Source of the DNA: G965197405 sp965197405
Lineage (GTDB): Bacteria; Chloroflexota; Dehalococcoidia; Lucifugimonadales; JAGWBF01
NCBI GenBank assembly: GCA_965197405.1
Contig: OZ240206.1
Span: 1,302,001-1,366,000, forward strand
Reading direction: 5' to 3'
Length of the DNA: 64,000 nucleotides
A model generated the notes under the pieces. The model saw only the letters and a program-made list of their open reading frames with translations. It was not told where the DNA came from and ran no database searches. A program made the translations under genes and the position numbers. This document shows positions 57,515-64,000 of this stretch, piece by piece (position 1 is the first letter of the stretch; the number at the start of each line of letters is the position of its first letter).

Positions 57515-58468
57515 CTACTCGGCGTCGGGGTGGGTGGTGATAAACCTGGCGGCCTTGTCCGGGTCCACCTGCGGGGCGCGCACCTCTACCCCTGCTATCT
57601 CCTCCTGAATCAGAAAGGTAACGTTGTTGTCCCGGTCTCCCCAGCCCCGGTTCATGCCCTCCATCGCGATTTGCTCCGCTAGGGTCGAGAGCGGCATGGG
57701 AACGTCGTACTCTTTGGCCAGTTCCGTAGCCAGCCCAATATCCTTTCGCGCCAGGGCGAGGGCGAAGCTGGGGGGATCAAATTGGCCCTGGAATACGGTA
57801 CGGGCGAGCGCCTCGTGGAGTCCGCTCATGCGACCTACGGCCCCCCTGCGCACACACTCCCATAGAGGCTCGGCCTCCACCCCCGCCTTCACCCCAAGGG
57901 TCAGACCCTCTGCTATGGCCTGCCGGACCCCGTGACCGATCATATTGTGTACCAGCTTGCAAACGCTGCCTGCCCCGACCTCCCCGGCGTAGAACACCTT
58001 GTCTCCGAAGGAGTCCAGCACCGGCTTGATGCGGTCGTAAATCTCTCTCGGCCCGCCCACCATCACCGCCAGGTTCCCCGTTGCGGCGCCCGTCTTACCA
58101 CCGCTGACCGGGGCGTCCAGCACGTAGGCCCCCTTCCGGCGAAACATAGGCTCGATCTGCCGGATGAGGGTGGGGCGGCTGGTGGAGAGGTCCACGTAGA
58201 CCTTACCCTCCGCGATCCCTTCAAGAATCCCTTGGGGGCCGGTGGCTACCTCCTCGACCTCCTTGGGCCCTGGCAGAGAGGTGAAGGTCACTTCGCTGAG
58301 GCGGGCTACATCGGCTGGAGAGCTGGCCAGACGCGCCCCCATTTCCAGGAAGGGCTTGGCGGCCTCCTCCCGGATGTCGTGGACCACCAGGGAGTACCCC
58401 GCCTTCTGAATGTTGCCGGCCATTCCGGCCCCCATGTTCCCGAGGCCGATAAACCCTACAGTCTCCAT
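57515..58468 (-). CDS. 3-hydroxyisobutyrate dehydrogenase-family oxidoreductase
   Basis: 317 residues: VGFIGLGNMGAGMAGNIQKA at the start (G-x-G-x-M-G-x-x-M-A), FTSLPGPKEVEEVATGPQGI near residue 66, the substrate motif DAPVSGGKTGAATGNLAVMV near 117, catalytic Lys in GSVCKLVHNMIGHG near 168, and KDIGLATELAKEYDVPMPL near 240. It oxidises a beta-hydroxy acid with NAD(P). It converges with the SDR gene, 31 bp apart. Confidence 0.88.
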   Translation of the reverse strand: METVGFIGLGNMGAGMAGNIQKAGYSLVVHDIREEAAKPFLEMGARLASSPADVARLSEVTFTSLPGPKEVEEVATGPQGILEGIAEGKVYVDLSTSRPTLIRQIEPMFRRKGAYVLDAPVSGGKTGAATGNLAVMVGGPREIYDRIKPVLDSFGDKVFYAGEVGAGSVCKLVHNMIGHGVRQAIAEGLTLGVKAGVEAEPLWECVRRGAVGRMSGLHEALARTVFQGQFDPPSFALALARKDIGLATELAKEYDVPMPLSTLAEQIAMEGMNRGWGDRDNNVTFLIQEEIAGVEVRAPQVDPDKAARFITTHPDAE

Positions 58469-58573
58469 GTTACCTCCTCAGCAGTTCATATGCGGGCCTG
58501 CGCGCCCGCCCAACCCCAGGGCCTTGACGGGCTATCACCGCCATGAAAATAGACAGTGCCAGCGTATAGTGCC

Positions 58574-58637
58574 GTAGGGGCGGGTTTCAAACCCGCCCCT
58601 ACTCCTTGCCGTCTGCGTGGCGGGGGTCTCAACCCCC
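58574..58637. repeat. two intergenic palindromes
   Basis: A 29-bp palindrome at 58574-58602 (arms GTAGGGGCGGGTTT / AAACCCGCCCCTAC) and GGGGGT-CTCA-ACCCCC at 58622-58637. Repeats of the first kind are common in Chloroflexota and some other phyla. Confidence 0.75.
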
Positions 58638-58704
58638 ATGATAGACTCCGGGGAAGGCGGAGCGGGGGAAAGGTCCCGTCCGCAGGACCTCCTTCGCTTG
58701 GGTG

Positions 58705-60111
58705 CTATATTGGGGGTCGGCGCTCGAACCAGCGAGCGTGCTGCTGGTAGGTGTAGGCAGCCCGCAGGACCGTAGGCTCGTCGAAGGGCTTGCCCACGAT
58801 TTGCATTCCTATAGGCAGGCCGTTGGCGGTGAATCCACAGGGAACGGAGATGGCCGGCAGCCCTGTGACGTTGAAGGGTGCGGTAAAGCTCGGGCCTCGA
58901 AAGACCCCTGAGGGGTCGAACCCCTCAAAGGGGGGCGCCGGCTGTGTCATGGTGGGAGTGACCAGCACGTCCACCCGCTTGAGGACGTCGGCGCACTCTC
59001 TTTTGATCATCTGCCGGACCCGCTGGGCCTGGATGTAGTCGCTCCCGCTGAAGAGGCCGCCGATTCGGAAGCGCGCCCGGGCTATCTCGCCGAAGTTCTG
59101 GGGCTGGCTCTTCAAGTTCCGCTCGTGGAAGGCAAAGGCCTCGCTGACCATGATCGTGACGTTGGCTGCCCGTACGTAGTCCAGGGTGGGTATGGTGACC
59201 TCCTCCACGTTGGCGCCCAGCCCCTGTAGGGTCTCCAACTCTTTTTCGACGGTAGCCACCACCTCGGGGTTGACGTCCGGACTGGGGGCGAAGAAGAAGT
59301 GGCGCGGCACCCCGATGGTGAGGCCCTTGATGTCCTCCCTCAGCGCCAGGGAGTAGTCGGGGACGGGGGCGGTGCTGGTGGTGGGGTCCTTAGGGTCATG
59401 CCCCGCGAGGGCCTGGAGCATCAGGGCCGAGTCCTCCACCGTCCAGGTCATGGGGCCGCAATGGTCCTGGGACCAGCTGAGCGTCACCACCCCGTACCGG
59501 CTCACGCGGCCATAGGTGGCCTTCAGTCCCACGATGCCGCAGAGGGAGGCAGGCCCCCGGATTGACCCCCCGGTGCAGGAGCCCATCGCGCCCATGCAGA
59601 GGCCCGCGGCAACTCCGGCCCCGGAACCGCTACTAGACCCTCCGGTGGTGTAGTCCAGGTTCCAGGGGTTGCGGGCCGCCGGAAAGGGGACCGTTGGGTC
59701 CGGCCCGCCCAGGGCATACTCGTATGTCATCAGCTTGCCGAGGAGCACGGTTCCCGCGCCCCTCAGCCTTGCCACGGTGGTGGCATCCTCTGTGGGCACG
59801 CGGTCTATATCCACCCTGGAGCCGGCAGTGGTGCGGATGCCAGCCGTGTCGTATATGTCCTTCAGGCCTATGGGGATGCCGTGAAGGGGGCCCCTGTAGC
59901 CGCCTCGGAGTATTTCGGCCTCGGCGGAGCGGGCCTCCGACAGTGCCTCGTCCCTCAGCAGTGTAATATAGCAGTGGAGCCGGTCATCCAGGGAGTCAAT
60001 GCGCTCCAGAAAGGCCCGGGTCAGCTCCACGGGCGACAATTCCTGACGTTGGAGCATCTCGCCGGCCTCTCGGATAGTCAGGTAGCACGGATTATTCTCA
60101 TTACCCGCCAT
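58705..60111 (-). CDS. amidase-signature-family amidohydrolase
   Basis: 468 residues. Ser-cisSer-Lys triad context: Lys in LHGIPIGLKDIYDTAG near residue 80, TTGGSSSGSGAGVAAG near 155, and GSCTGGSIRGPASLCG then IVGLKATYGRVSRYG near 180. The C-terminal part reads GLPAISVPCGFTANGLPIGM. It hydrolyses an amide in the cytoplasm, or acts as the A-subunit of a GatCAB-type complex. The small upstream gene 60175-60381 looks like its GatC/AtzG-type partner. Confidence 0.9.
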   Translation of the reverse strand: MAGNENNPCYLTIREAGEMLQRQELSPVELTRAFLERIDSLDDRLHCYITLLRDEALSEARSAEAEILRGGYRGPLHGIPIGLKDIYDTAGIRTTAGSRVDIDRVPTEDATTVARLRGAGTVLLGKLMTYEYALGGPDPTVPFPAARNPWNLDYTTGGSSSGSGAGVAAGLCMGAMGSCTGGSIRGPASLCGIVGLKATYGRVSRYGVVTLSWSQDHCGPMTWTVEDSALMLQALAGHDPKDPTTSTAPVPDYSLALREDIKGLTIGVPRHFFFAPSPDVNPEVVATVEKELETLQGLGANVEEVTIPTLDYVRAANVTIMVSEAFAFHERNLKSQPQNFGEIARARFRIGGLFSGSDYIQAQRVRQMIKRECADVLKRVDVLVTPTMTQPAPPFEGFDPSGVFRGPSFTAPFNVTGLPAISVPCGFTANGLPIGMQIVGKPFDEPTVLRAAYTYQQHARWFERRPPI

Positions 60112-60174
60112 TTTCGACTCCTAACCACAAAAGTCCTGGGCCATATGACCATGCGCCGGCTTCGACTGGTCTCC

Positions 60175-60381
60175 CTAGGGCGAAGGCCAGTCGGGATGAA
60201 AGGCCAGACTAATCTCTTCGGACTTGAAATCAATCGAGTGCAGCTGCGCTAGATATGGCAAGTGTAGCTCGTAGAGGGGCCTCAGCTTCTCCGACTCCTC
60301 GTCGCTCAGTCCCAGCCCGGCCTGCTCTGTGAGACGATTGAACTCCTCTGGGGTGATTGAGTCTCCCCCCGGCGTTGCCAT
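60175..60381 (-). CDS. small GatC/AtzG-like partner of the amidase
   Basis: 68 residues from ATG 60381 behind AGGAGGAG. Reads ITPEEFNRLTEQAGLGLSDE then EKLRPLYELHLPYLAQL, the helical GatC-like pattern, followed by a Pro/Asp-rich end (HPDWPSP). Proteins of this size upstream of amidases (AtzG with AtzE) stabilise the catalytic subunit. 63 bp separate the two genes. Confidence 0.6.
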   Translation of the reverse strand: MATPGGDSITPEEFNRLTEQAGLGLSDEESEKLRPLYELHLPYLAQLHSIDFKSEEISLAFHPDWPSP

Positions 60382-60623
60382 GACTTCTCCTCCTGATTCT
60401 AGACGGAGTGACCAACCTATGATGACACCCTGGGCGAAGGGGGCGGGCCTTGCGCTCTATGAATGGCAGCCGGCGCTCAGAGTGCGACCTGTTGACCGGC
60501 GGGCGTGACCCCACGCTACTTCCCACTTTGCCGGCTGCATCCAGGCTACGAACGGCGCTTTATTTCCGCGCCCCCTGGTTCCCTGCTAATAGAGAACATT
60601 TGTGATACGAAGACGCAAGCGCC

Positions 60624-60842
60624 TTACTTTCGAGATCGCCCCACATAAATAGTTCTAGGGTCTGGTTCTTCATTACCAACTACTGTGACTCGCCTTCCAG
60701 CATAGGGTAGGGACAGATTATATCTGGACCTTCTGGGACCCTTCCTGTTGGAACGAAGGGCTGAGAGTCCCTCCAAAAGCTGGTTCTCGTCTATATGTGG
60801 ATTACGCGCCAAAATATCCTTAAGGTCTAGTGCACCGGCCAT
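60624..60842 (-). CDS. small hypothetical protein
   Basis: 72 residues from ATG 60842 with GGAGGTGCTGAG upstream. Starts MAGALDLKDILARNPHIDEN; the second half is basic and beta-like (RVTVVGNEEPDPRTIYVGR). Family not recognised. It follows the protease gene by 12 bp and shares its more A/T-rich codon use, so the two probably form an operon that was acquired together. Confidence 0.55.
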   Translation of the reverse strand: MAGALDLKDILARNPHIDENQLLEGLSALRSNRKGPRRSRYNLSLPYAGRRVTVVGNEEPDPRTIYVGRSRK

Positions 60843-60854
60843 CTCAGCACCTCC

Positions 60855-61751
60855 TTACATGAATGACATGAATGGCAGATAGCTTCCTTCCGTGTGGACG
60901 ACGCCCGCATTACCGCGCTTGATATTGTAATCGTCCAGGAGGTTGTGATAGCCTCTGACATGAGCGCTCATTTCAGGGTCTTTTCCAAAATCGTCAATAA
61001 CAAGATTCAAGTCGCGCTGCAGGACTTCCATGGATATTCCATGGCCATGAACGTGCCATCTCCCCGTATCATTTAGCTGTTTCGCGATACTTGCTGCTCT
61101 TTCTCGCCTCAACTCTTGGGTCACCGGGATTTTCTTAGTCCGCGTTGTCTCCCAGTTCTTGAATTTGTAATTCGCCAGCCATTCCTGAAGGAGCGATATA
61201 GAGAGTTCGCGTGCCTGTTCATACTGGTAGAGTTCCGCCTGGTCAAATCCATCTATCATAAGCTGGACTTCCGGCGTGGTTATCTCGCCCTTCTTGGCCT
61301 TATCCAGCAGACGCTCCCACTGGATGAGGTAGCCCAGGGCAGGCACAAACCCTCCACCAGCTCTCGGTACCTGGGGATCAATCGGCCCCAAACGGGAATA
61401 ATAGTCCATGAAGATTCTGTCTCCGGACATTACCAAGACGGTCCCGGCTGAGAATGCATGGTTGGGAACAACAAAATCAACATGGCTATAATGATGTCGA
61501 AGGGTTTCTACGATACGCTGCACGACCTCTATGTACCCACCGGGCGTAGTAAGGACTACGGTGAGTGTGTCTTTATTAGAGGTTTGCTTTTTATTCTCAA
61601 CCACATTCCGGATTATATCATCTACATATGCGACGACTTCCCCCATAAATCCTATGGCGTCGGATTGAAAAACTTTCTCTAGATCGCGGATTCTTTCGTC
61701 GAGAGCCTGCTCAATGAAATCATTAGAGTTCATGGGGGTTGGTATAGCCAT
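60855..61751 (-). CDS. ClpP/SDH-type serine protease (serine dehydrogenase proteinase family)
   Basis: 298 residues (MNSNDFIEQALDERIRDLEK at 61733 is an alternative start). ClpP-like fold: LTVVLTTPGGYIEVVQRIVE near residue 66, VPNHAFSAGTVLVMSGDRIF near 95 (catalytic Ser in A-x-S-A-G), and YYSRLGPIDPQV near 118. The C-terminal part contains HVHGHGISMEVLQRDL. This matches the SDH_sah/SppA-like cytoplasmic group. The codon use is unlike its G/C-rich neighbours. Linked to the small gene at 60624-60842. Confidence 0.78.
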   Translation of the reverse strand: MAIPTPMNSNDFIEQALDERIRDLEKVFQSDAIGFMGEVVAYVDDIIRNVVENKKQTSNKDTLTVVLTTPGGYIEVVQRIVETLRHHYSHVDFVVPNHAFSAGTVLVMSGDRIFMDYYSRLGPIDPQVPRAGGGFVPALGYLIQWERLLDKAKKGEITTPEVQLMIDGFDQAELYQYEQARELSISLLQEWLANYKFKNWETTRTKKIPVTQELRRERAASIAKQLNDTGRWHVHGHGISMEVLQRDLNLVIDDFGKDPEMSAHVRGYHNLLDDYNIKRGNAGVVHTEGSYLPFMSFM

Positions 61752-62020
61752 GTCCCATACTACCTTGTCTCAGCCGCTCTTCGGACAGTCTTTTATGAAT
61801 CCATCATGCCATACTGCTCAAGCATAGTCAAACCCTGTAGTGCAGCGGGAAACGCCGAGGCGGAATCAGCGTACTCTGTGGGCTATACGACGCTTGACGG
61901 CCCGCGGGGACGCCACTACAATTGCCTCATCAGAAATTGGGGCCCTCTTTCAGGTAGCGACCTTTCGATATGGGCGATTCCAGCCAAGACGTGCGACCGA
62001 AAAGCGAGGGGGACGATGAT

Positions 62021-62842
62021 ATGAGGCTGCAAGACCGGGTGGCGCTGATTACCGGGGCAGGTCGTGGTATTGGCCGGGCCATCGCCCTGTCCTACGCTAA
62101 AGAAGGCGCCCGGCTGGCGCTCTCGGCTCGGACCCTCCCCGAGCTGGAGGAGACGGCGCGGCAGGCCGAGGCCCTGGGGGCTGAGACCTGTATCATTCCC
62201 ACCGACGTGACCGATCAAACACAGGTGGATGAAATGGTCAAGGAAACCCTGGACCGGTGCTCCACCATAGACATCATGGTGAACAACGCCGGAATTGGCG
62301 GGCCGGTGGGGCCACTCCAGGACAACGACGTCAAAGAGTGGACGCGCACCATCGAGGTGAACGTCATAGGCGCTTACCTGTGCTGCCGGGCAGTGCTCCC
62401 GGTGATGCTGTCCCGTAATCGCGGCAAAATAATCAATATGTCCGGCGTCGGGGGGCGCAACTGCTCGTCTTACGGAGTGTCGAAGACGGCCCTGGTCTAC
62501 ATTACCGAGGTGCTCGCCGAGGAGCTGGAAGGCAAGAATATCCAGGTCAACGCCATGAGTCCCGGTTCGATTCACACCCGTATGTGGGAGGAGACGCGGG
62601 ACGGGGCGGAGGCCGTGGGCGATGAGGAGCTATTCCAGTACGGCCAGCGAGTGACCAGTGGCGGAGGGGCCTCGATGGACCGGGCGGCGGACCTGGCGGT
62701 GTTCCTGGCCAGCGATGACTCGGGAAACCTGAGCGGCCGCTTGGTCCAGGCGGTGACCGATGACTTCCCCAGTCTTCCGCCACGGGTGCCGGACATCATG
62801 GCGTCGGACATTTACAAGCTGCGCCGGGTGGAGCTATCGTAG
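62021..62842 (+). CDS. SDR-family oxidoreductase
   Basis: 273 residues from ATG 62021 behind GAGGGGGACG; open to 61970. RVALITGAGRGIGRAIALSY near residue 6, IDIMVNNAGIGGPVG near 84, INMSGVGGRNCSSYGVSKTA (Ser, Tyr-x3-Lys) near 143, and NIQVNAMSPGSIHTRMW near 178. NAD(P)-dependent; substrate unknown. The enoyl-CoA hydratase gene follows 121 bp later. The 61752-62020 gap upstream holds no other gene. Confidence 0.88.
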   Translation: MRLQDRVALITGAGRGIGRAIALSYAKEGARLALSARTLPELEETARQAEALGAETCIIPTDVTDQTQVDEMVKETLDRCSTIDIMVNNAGIGGPVGPLQDNDVKEWTRTIEVNVIGAYLCCRAVLPVMLSRNRGKIINMSGVGGRNCSSYGVSKTALVYITEVLAEELEGKNIQVNAMSPGSIHTRMWEETRDGAEAVGDEELFQYGQRVTSGGGASMDRAADLAVFLASDDSGNLSGRLVQAVTDDFPSLPPRVPDIMASDIYKLRRVELS

Positions 62843-62963
62843 GAACCCTCGGTTGGCTTCCCGGCCCATCCCCAGTCTTACGGCTACGCCCAGCCTCGGT
62901 ATATGAGCCGGTACGTGAGAATGAAGCGGATGCCATACTGCCGGGCAGGAATGGGAGCGTGCA

Positions 62964-63746
62964 ATGGGCGACACTGTCCTTTATGAGCGAAAGAGCGCCG
63001 TAGGCCTCATAACCCTGAACAGGTCCCAGGCGCTCAACGCCATCAACGACGACTGGATTCAAGGCCTGCTAAAGCGGGCAGAGGAGGCCCGGTCCGATGC
63101 CGGCACAAGGGTTGTCGTGGTCAGGGGCGCGGGGCGCGCCTTCTGCGCCGGCGGCGACCTGAAGGAAGGCCCCAAGCAGTACGGGAGCCTCATGGAGTAC
63201 CGGGAGAAGCACATGAACCCGGAGCAGGACATCGCCCGGGGATTCCGCAAGATGGGCAAGCCGGTAATCGGCCAGATTCACGGCTATGCCGTGGGCGGCG
63301 GGTGCGAGCTGGCGATGCTGTGCGACGTGCGCATCGCGGCGGAGGGGACCCGCTTCGGCTTTACCGAGGCGAAGGTGGGCGCCACCGTAACCCTCGGAGG
63401 CATCTACAACCTGCCCAGGATAGTGGGGCTGGGCCGGGCCTTTGAGCTTATTTACTCCACCGACCTGATTGACGCCCAGGAGGCATGGCGCATCGGGCTG
63501 GTCAATAAAGTCGTACCCCTCGAGGACCTGGAGGATACGGCAATGGCCCTGGCCGAGCGCGTCGCCGGCCACTTTCCCCTGGAGCTTTCCCTCATGCGAA
63601 GCTCCATGTACAGGTCTATGGACTCGGACTTCGAGACCGTCGTGGAGGATGAGGCGGAGGCGGGAATCATCTCCTACGCGGCCGGGTCCAGGGCCATCGG
63701 GATGCAGCAGGCCATGGAGGAAATCCGGCAGCGCAAAGGCGCCTGA
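62964..63746 (+). CDS. enoyl-CoA hydratase/isomerase
   Basis: 260 residues from ATG 62964 with GGGAGCG upstream. Crotonase fold: oxyanion-hole strand RAFCAGGDLKEGPKQYG near residue 54 and IHGYAVGGGCELAMLCDVRI near 105, then FGFTEAKVGATVTLGGIYNL near 130 and AQEAWRIGLVNKVVPLEDL near 172. It carries out CoA-ester hydration or isomerisation in acid catabolism. One glutamate of the classical pair is replaced, so a dehydratase, isomerase or hydrolase activity is also possible. Confidence 0.85.
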   Translation: MGDTVLYERKSAVGLITLNRSQALNAINDDWIQGLLKRAEEARSDAGTRVVVVRGAGRAFCAGGDLKEGPKQYGSLMEYREKHMNPEQDIARGFRKMGKPVIGQIHGYAVGGGCELAMLCDVRIAAEGTRFGFTEAKVGATVTLGGIYNLPRIVGLGRAFELIYSTDLIDAQEAWRIGLVNKVVPLEDLEDTAMALAERVAGHFPLELSLMRSSMYRSMDSDFETVVEDEAEAGIISYAAGSRAIGMQQAMEEIRQRKGA

Positions 63747-63841
63747 GCCGCAGCAGAAATCACCTCACACCTGGCATAGGGCCTTTCAATTATGGGAAGA
63801 ACCCGGCCTCTACTGTCATTACCCTGAAAATACCCTTCGTC

Positions 63842-63924
63842 ATACCCGTGAAAACGGGTATCCACGTCCCCGGCATCCCTGCACTCCTGCTTCCGCAGAG
63901 CCTGCCCCCGGCTTGAACAGGGGG
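63842..63924. repeat. palindromes including a further mini-insert-like unit
   Basis: ATACCCGTGAAAACGGGTAT (63842-63861) is a perfect hairpin. AGCCTGCCCCC followed by a short loop and AGGGGG at 63899-63924 has the tail and design of the mini-inserts in the transposase genes, here between genes. The right end of the window (63747-64000) holds no gene. Confidence 0.6.
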
Positions 63925-64000
63925 TGACAATCGAAAGACCCTGACTCCTGACACCACATTGCTGACATAGGCCATCCCCTGATGGTCTCATATAAAGAAC

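Noticed and set aside
1..64000. CRISPR array
   Set aside because: Repeated units seen are palindromic or coding repeats; no regularly spaced direct repeats with unique spacers and no cas gene.

Overview
The window (about 57-58% G+C by eye) looks like a chromosomal segment of an uncultured bacterium, most plausibly a Chloroflexota of the Dehalococcoidia/SAR202 type. That is inferred from the mix of catabolic SDR, enoyl-CoA hydratase, amidase and FMN-oxidase genes and from the dispersed GTCATTCCGAGCG-type and GTAGGGGCGGGTTTC-type repeats. No rRNA or ribosomal-protein gene is present to confirm it. Ordinary metabolic DNA lies at the right (about 48.8-64 kb). The left and centre (1-48.8 kb) form a large accessory region packed with insertion sequences, broken genes and antiphage-type systems.

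Layout. 0-1.1 kb: a partial IS66 transposase. 1.1-4.1 kb: an adenylation-carrier-thioester reductase protein. 4.1-7 kb: decayed fragments plus a pentapeptide/FRG-domain gene. 7-10.4 kb: a GmrSD-like DUF262/DUF1524 gene cleanly split by an IS630-family element, with a second IS630 element at its stop codon. 11.6-21.3 kb: a tightly overlapping leftward operon AbiEi - AbiEii - PLD/SNF2 helicase - DNA methyltransferase. The specificity end of the methyltransferase faces an alternative specificity cassette across a perfect 50-bp inverted repeat, with a broken tyrosine recombinase beside it. 21.4-22.6 kb: an ISAs1 element in the intergenic region between that operon and a rightward four-gene type IV CBASS (QueC-like Cap9, TGT-like Cap10, CD-NTase, putative SLOG-type effector). 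26.7-28 kb: an M24 peptidase flanked by a 39-bp inverted repeat. 28.4-35.4 kb: a PH-domain gene interrupted by a 4.8-kb transposon (12-bp terminal inverted repeats, 9-bp target duplication). The transposon carries a DDE transposase, two tRNA genes with odd anticodons, a lipoprotein and a secreted coiled-coil protein behind a structured leader, and a membrane protein. 35.6-38.3 kb: an RCC1-repeat lipoprotein and a GHKL ATPase, both cut by a third IS630 copy. 38.3-47.4 kb: helicase + PAPS-reductase-like genes (operon with the GHKL fragment), a second AbiE pair, and a two-gene Mokosh type I system (kinase-helicase fusion plus PLD protein). 47.5-48.8 kb: a fourth, dead IS630 copy.

The right third contains a CrcB/Fluc fluoride channel, an FMN-dependent 2-hydroxy-acid oxidase, a quinone oxidoreductase, a likely bacterial ceramide cluster (bCerS-like acyltransferase, CerR-like reductase, serine palmitoyltransferase), a MaoC hydratase, SDRs, a 3-hydroxyisobutyrate-dehydrogenase-type enzyme, an amidase with a small GatC-like partner, a ClpP/SDH-type protease and an enoyl-CoA hydratase.

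Two themes stand out. First, defence genes are stacked head to tail and head to head, and insertions have disabled or locked several of them. Second, a 23-26-bp palindromic mini-element has inserted repeatedly, often in frame, into the transposase genes themselves. All calls come from reading the sequence; no searches were run.
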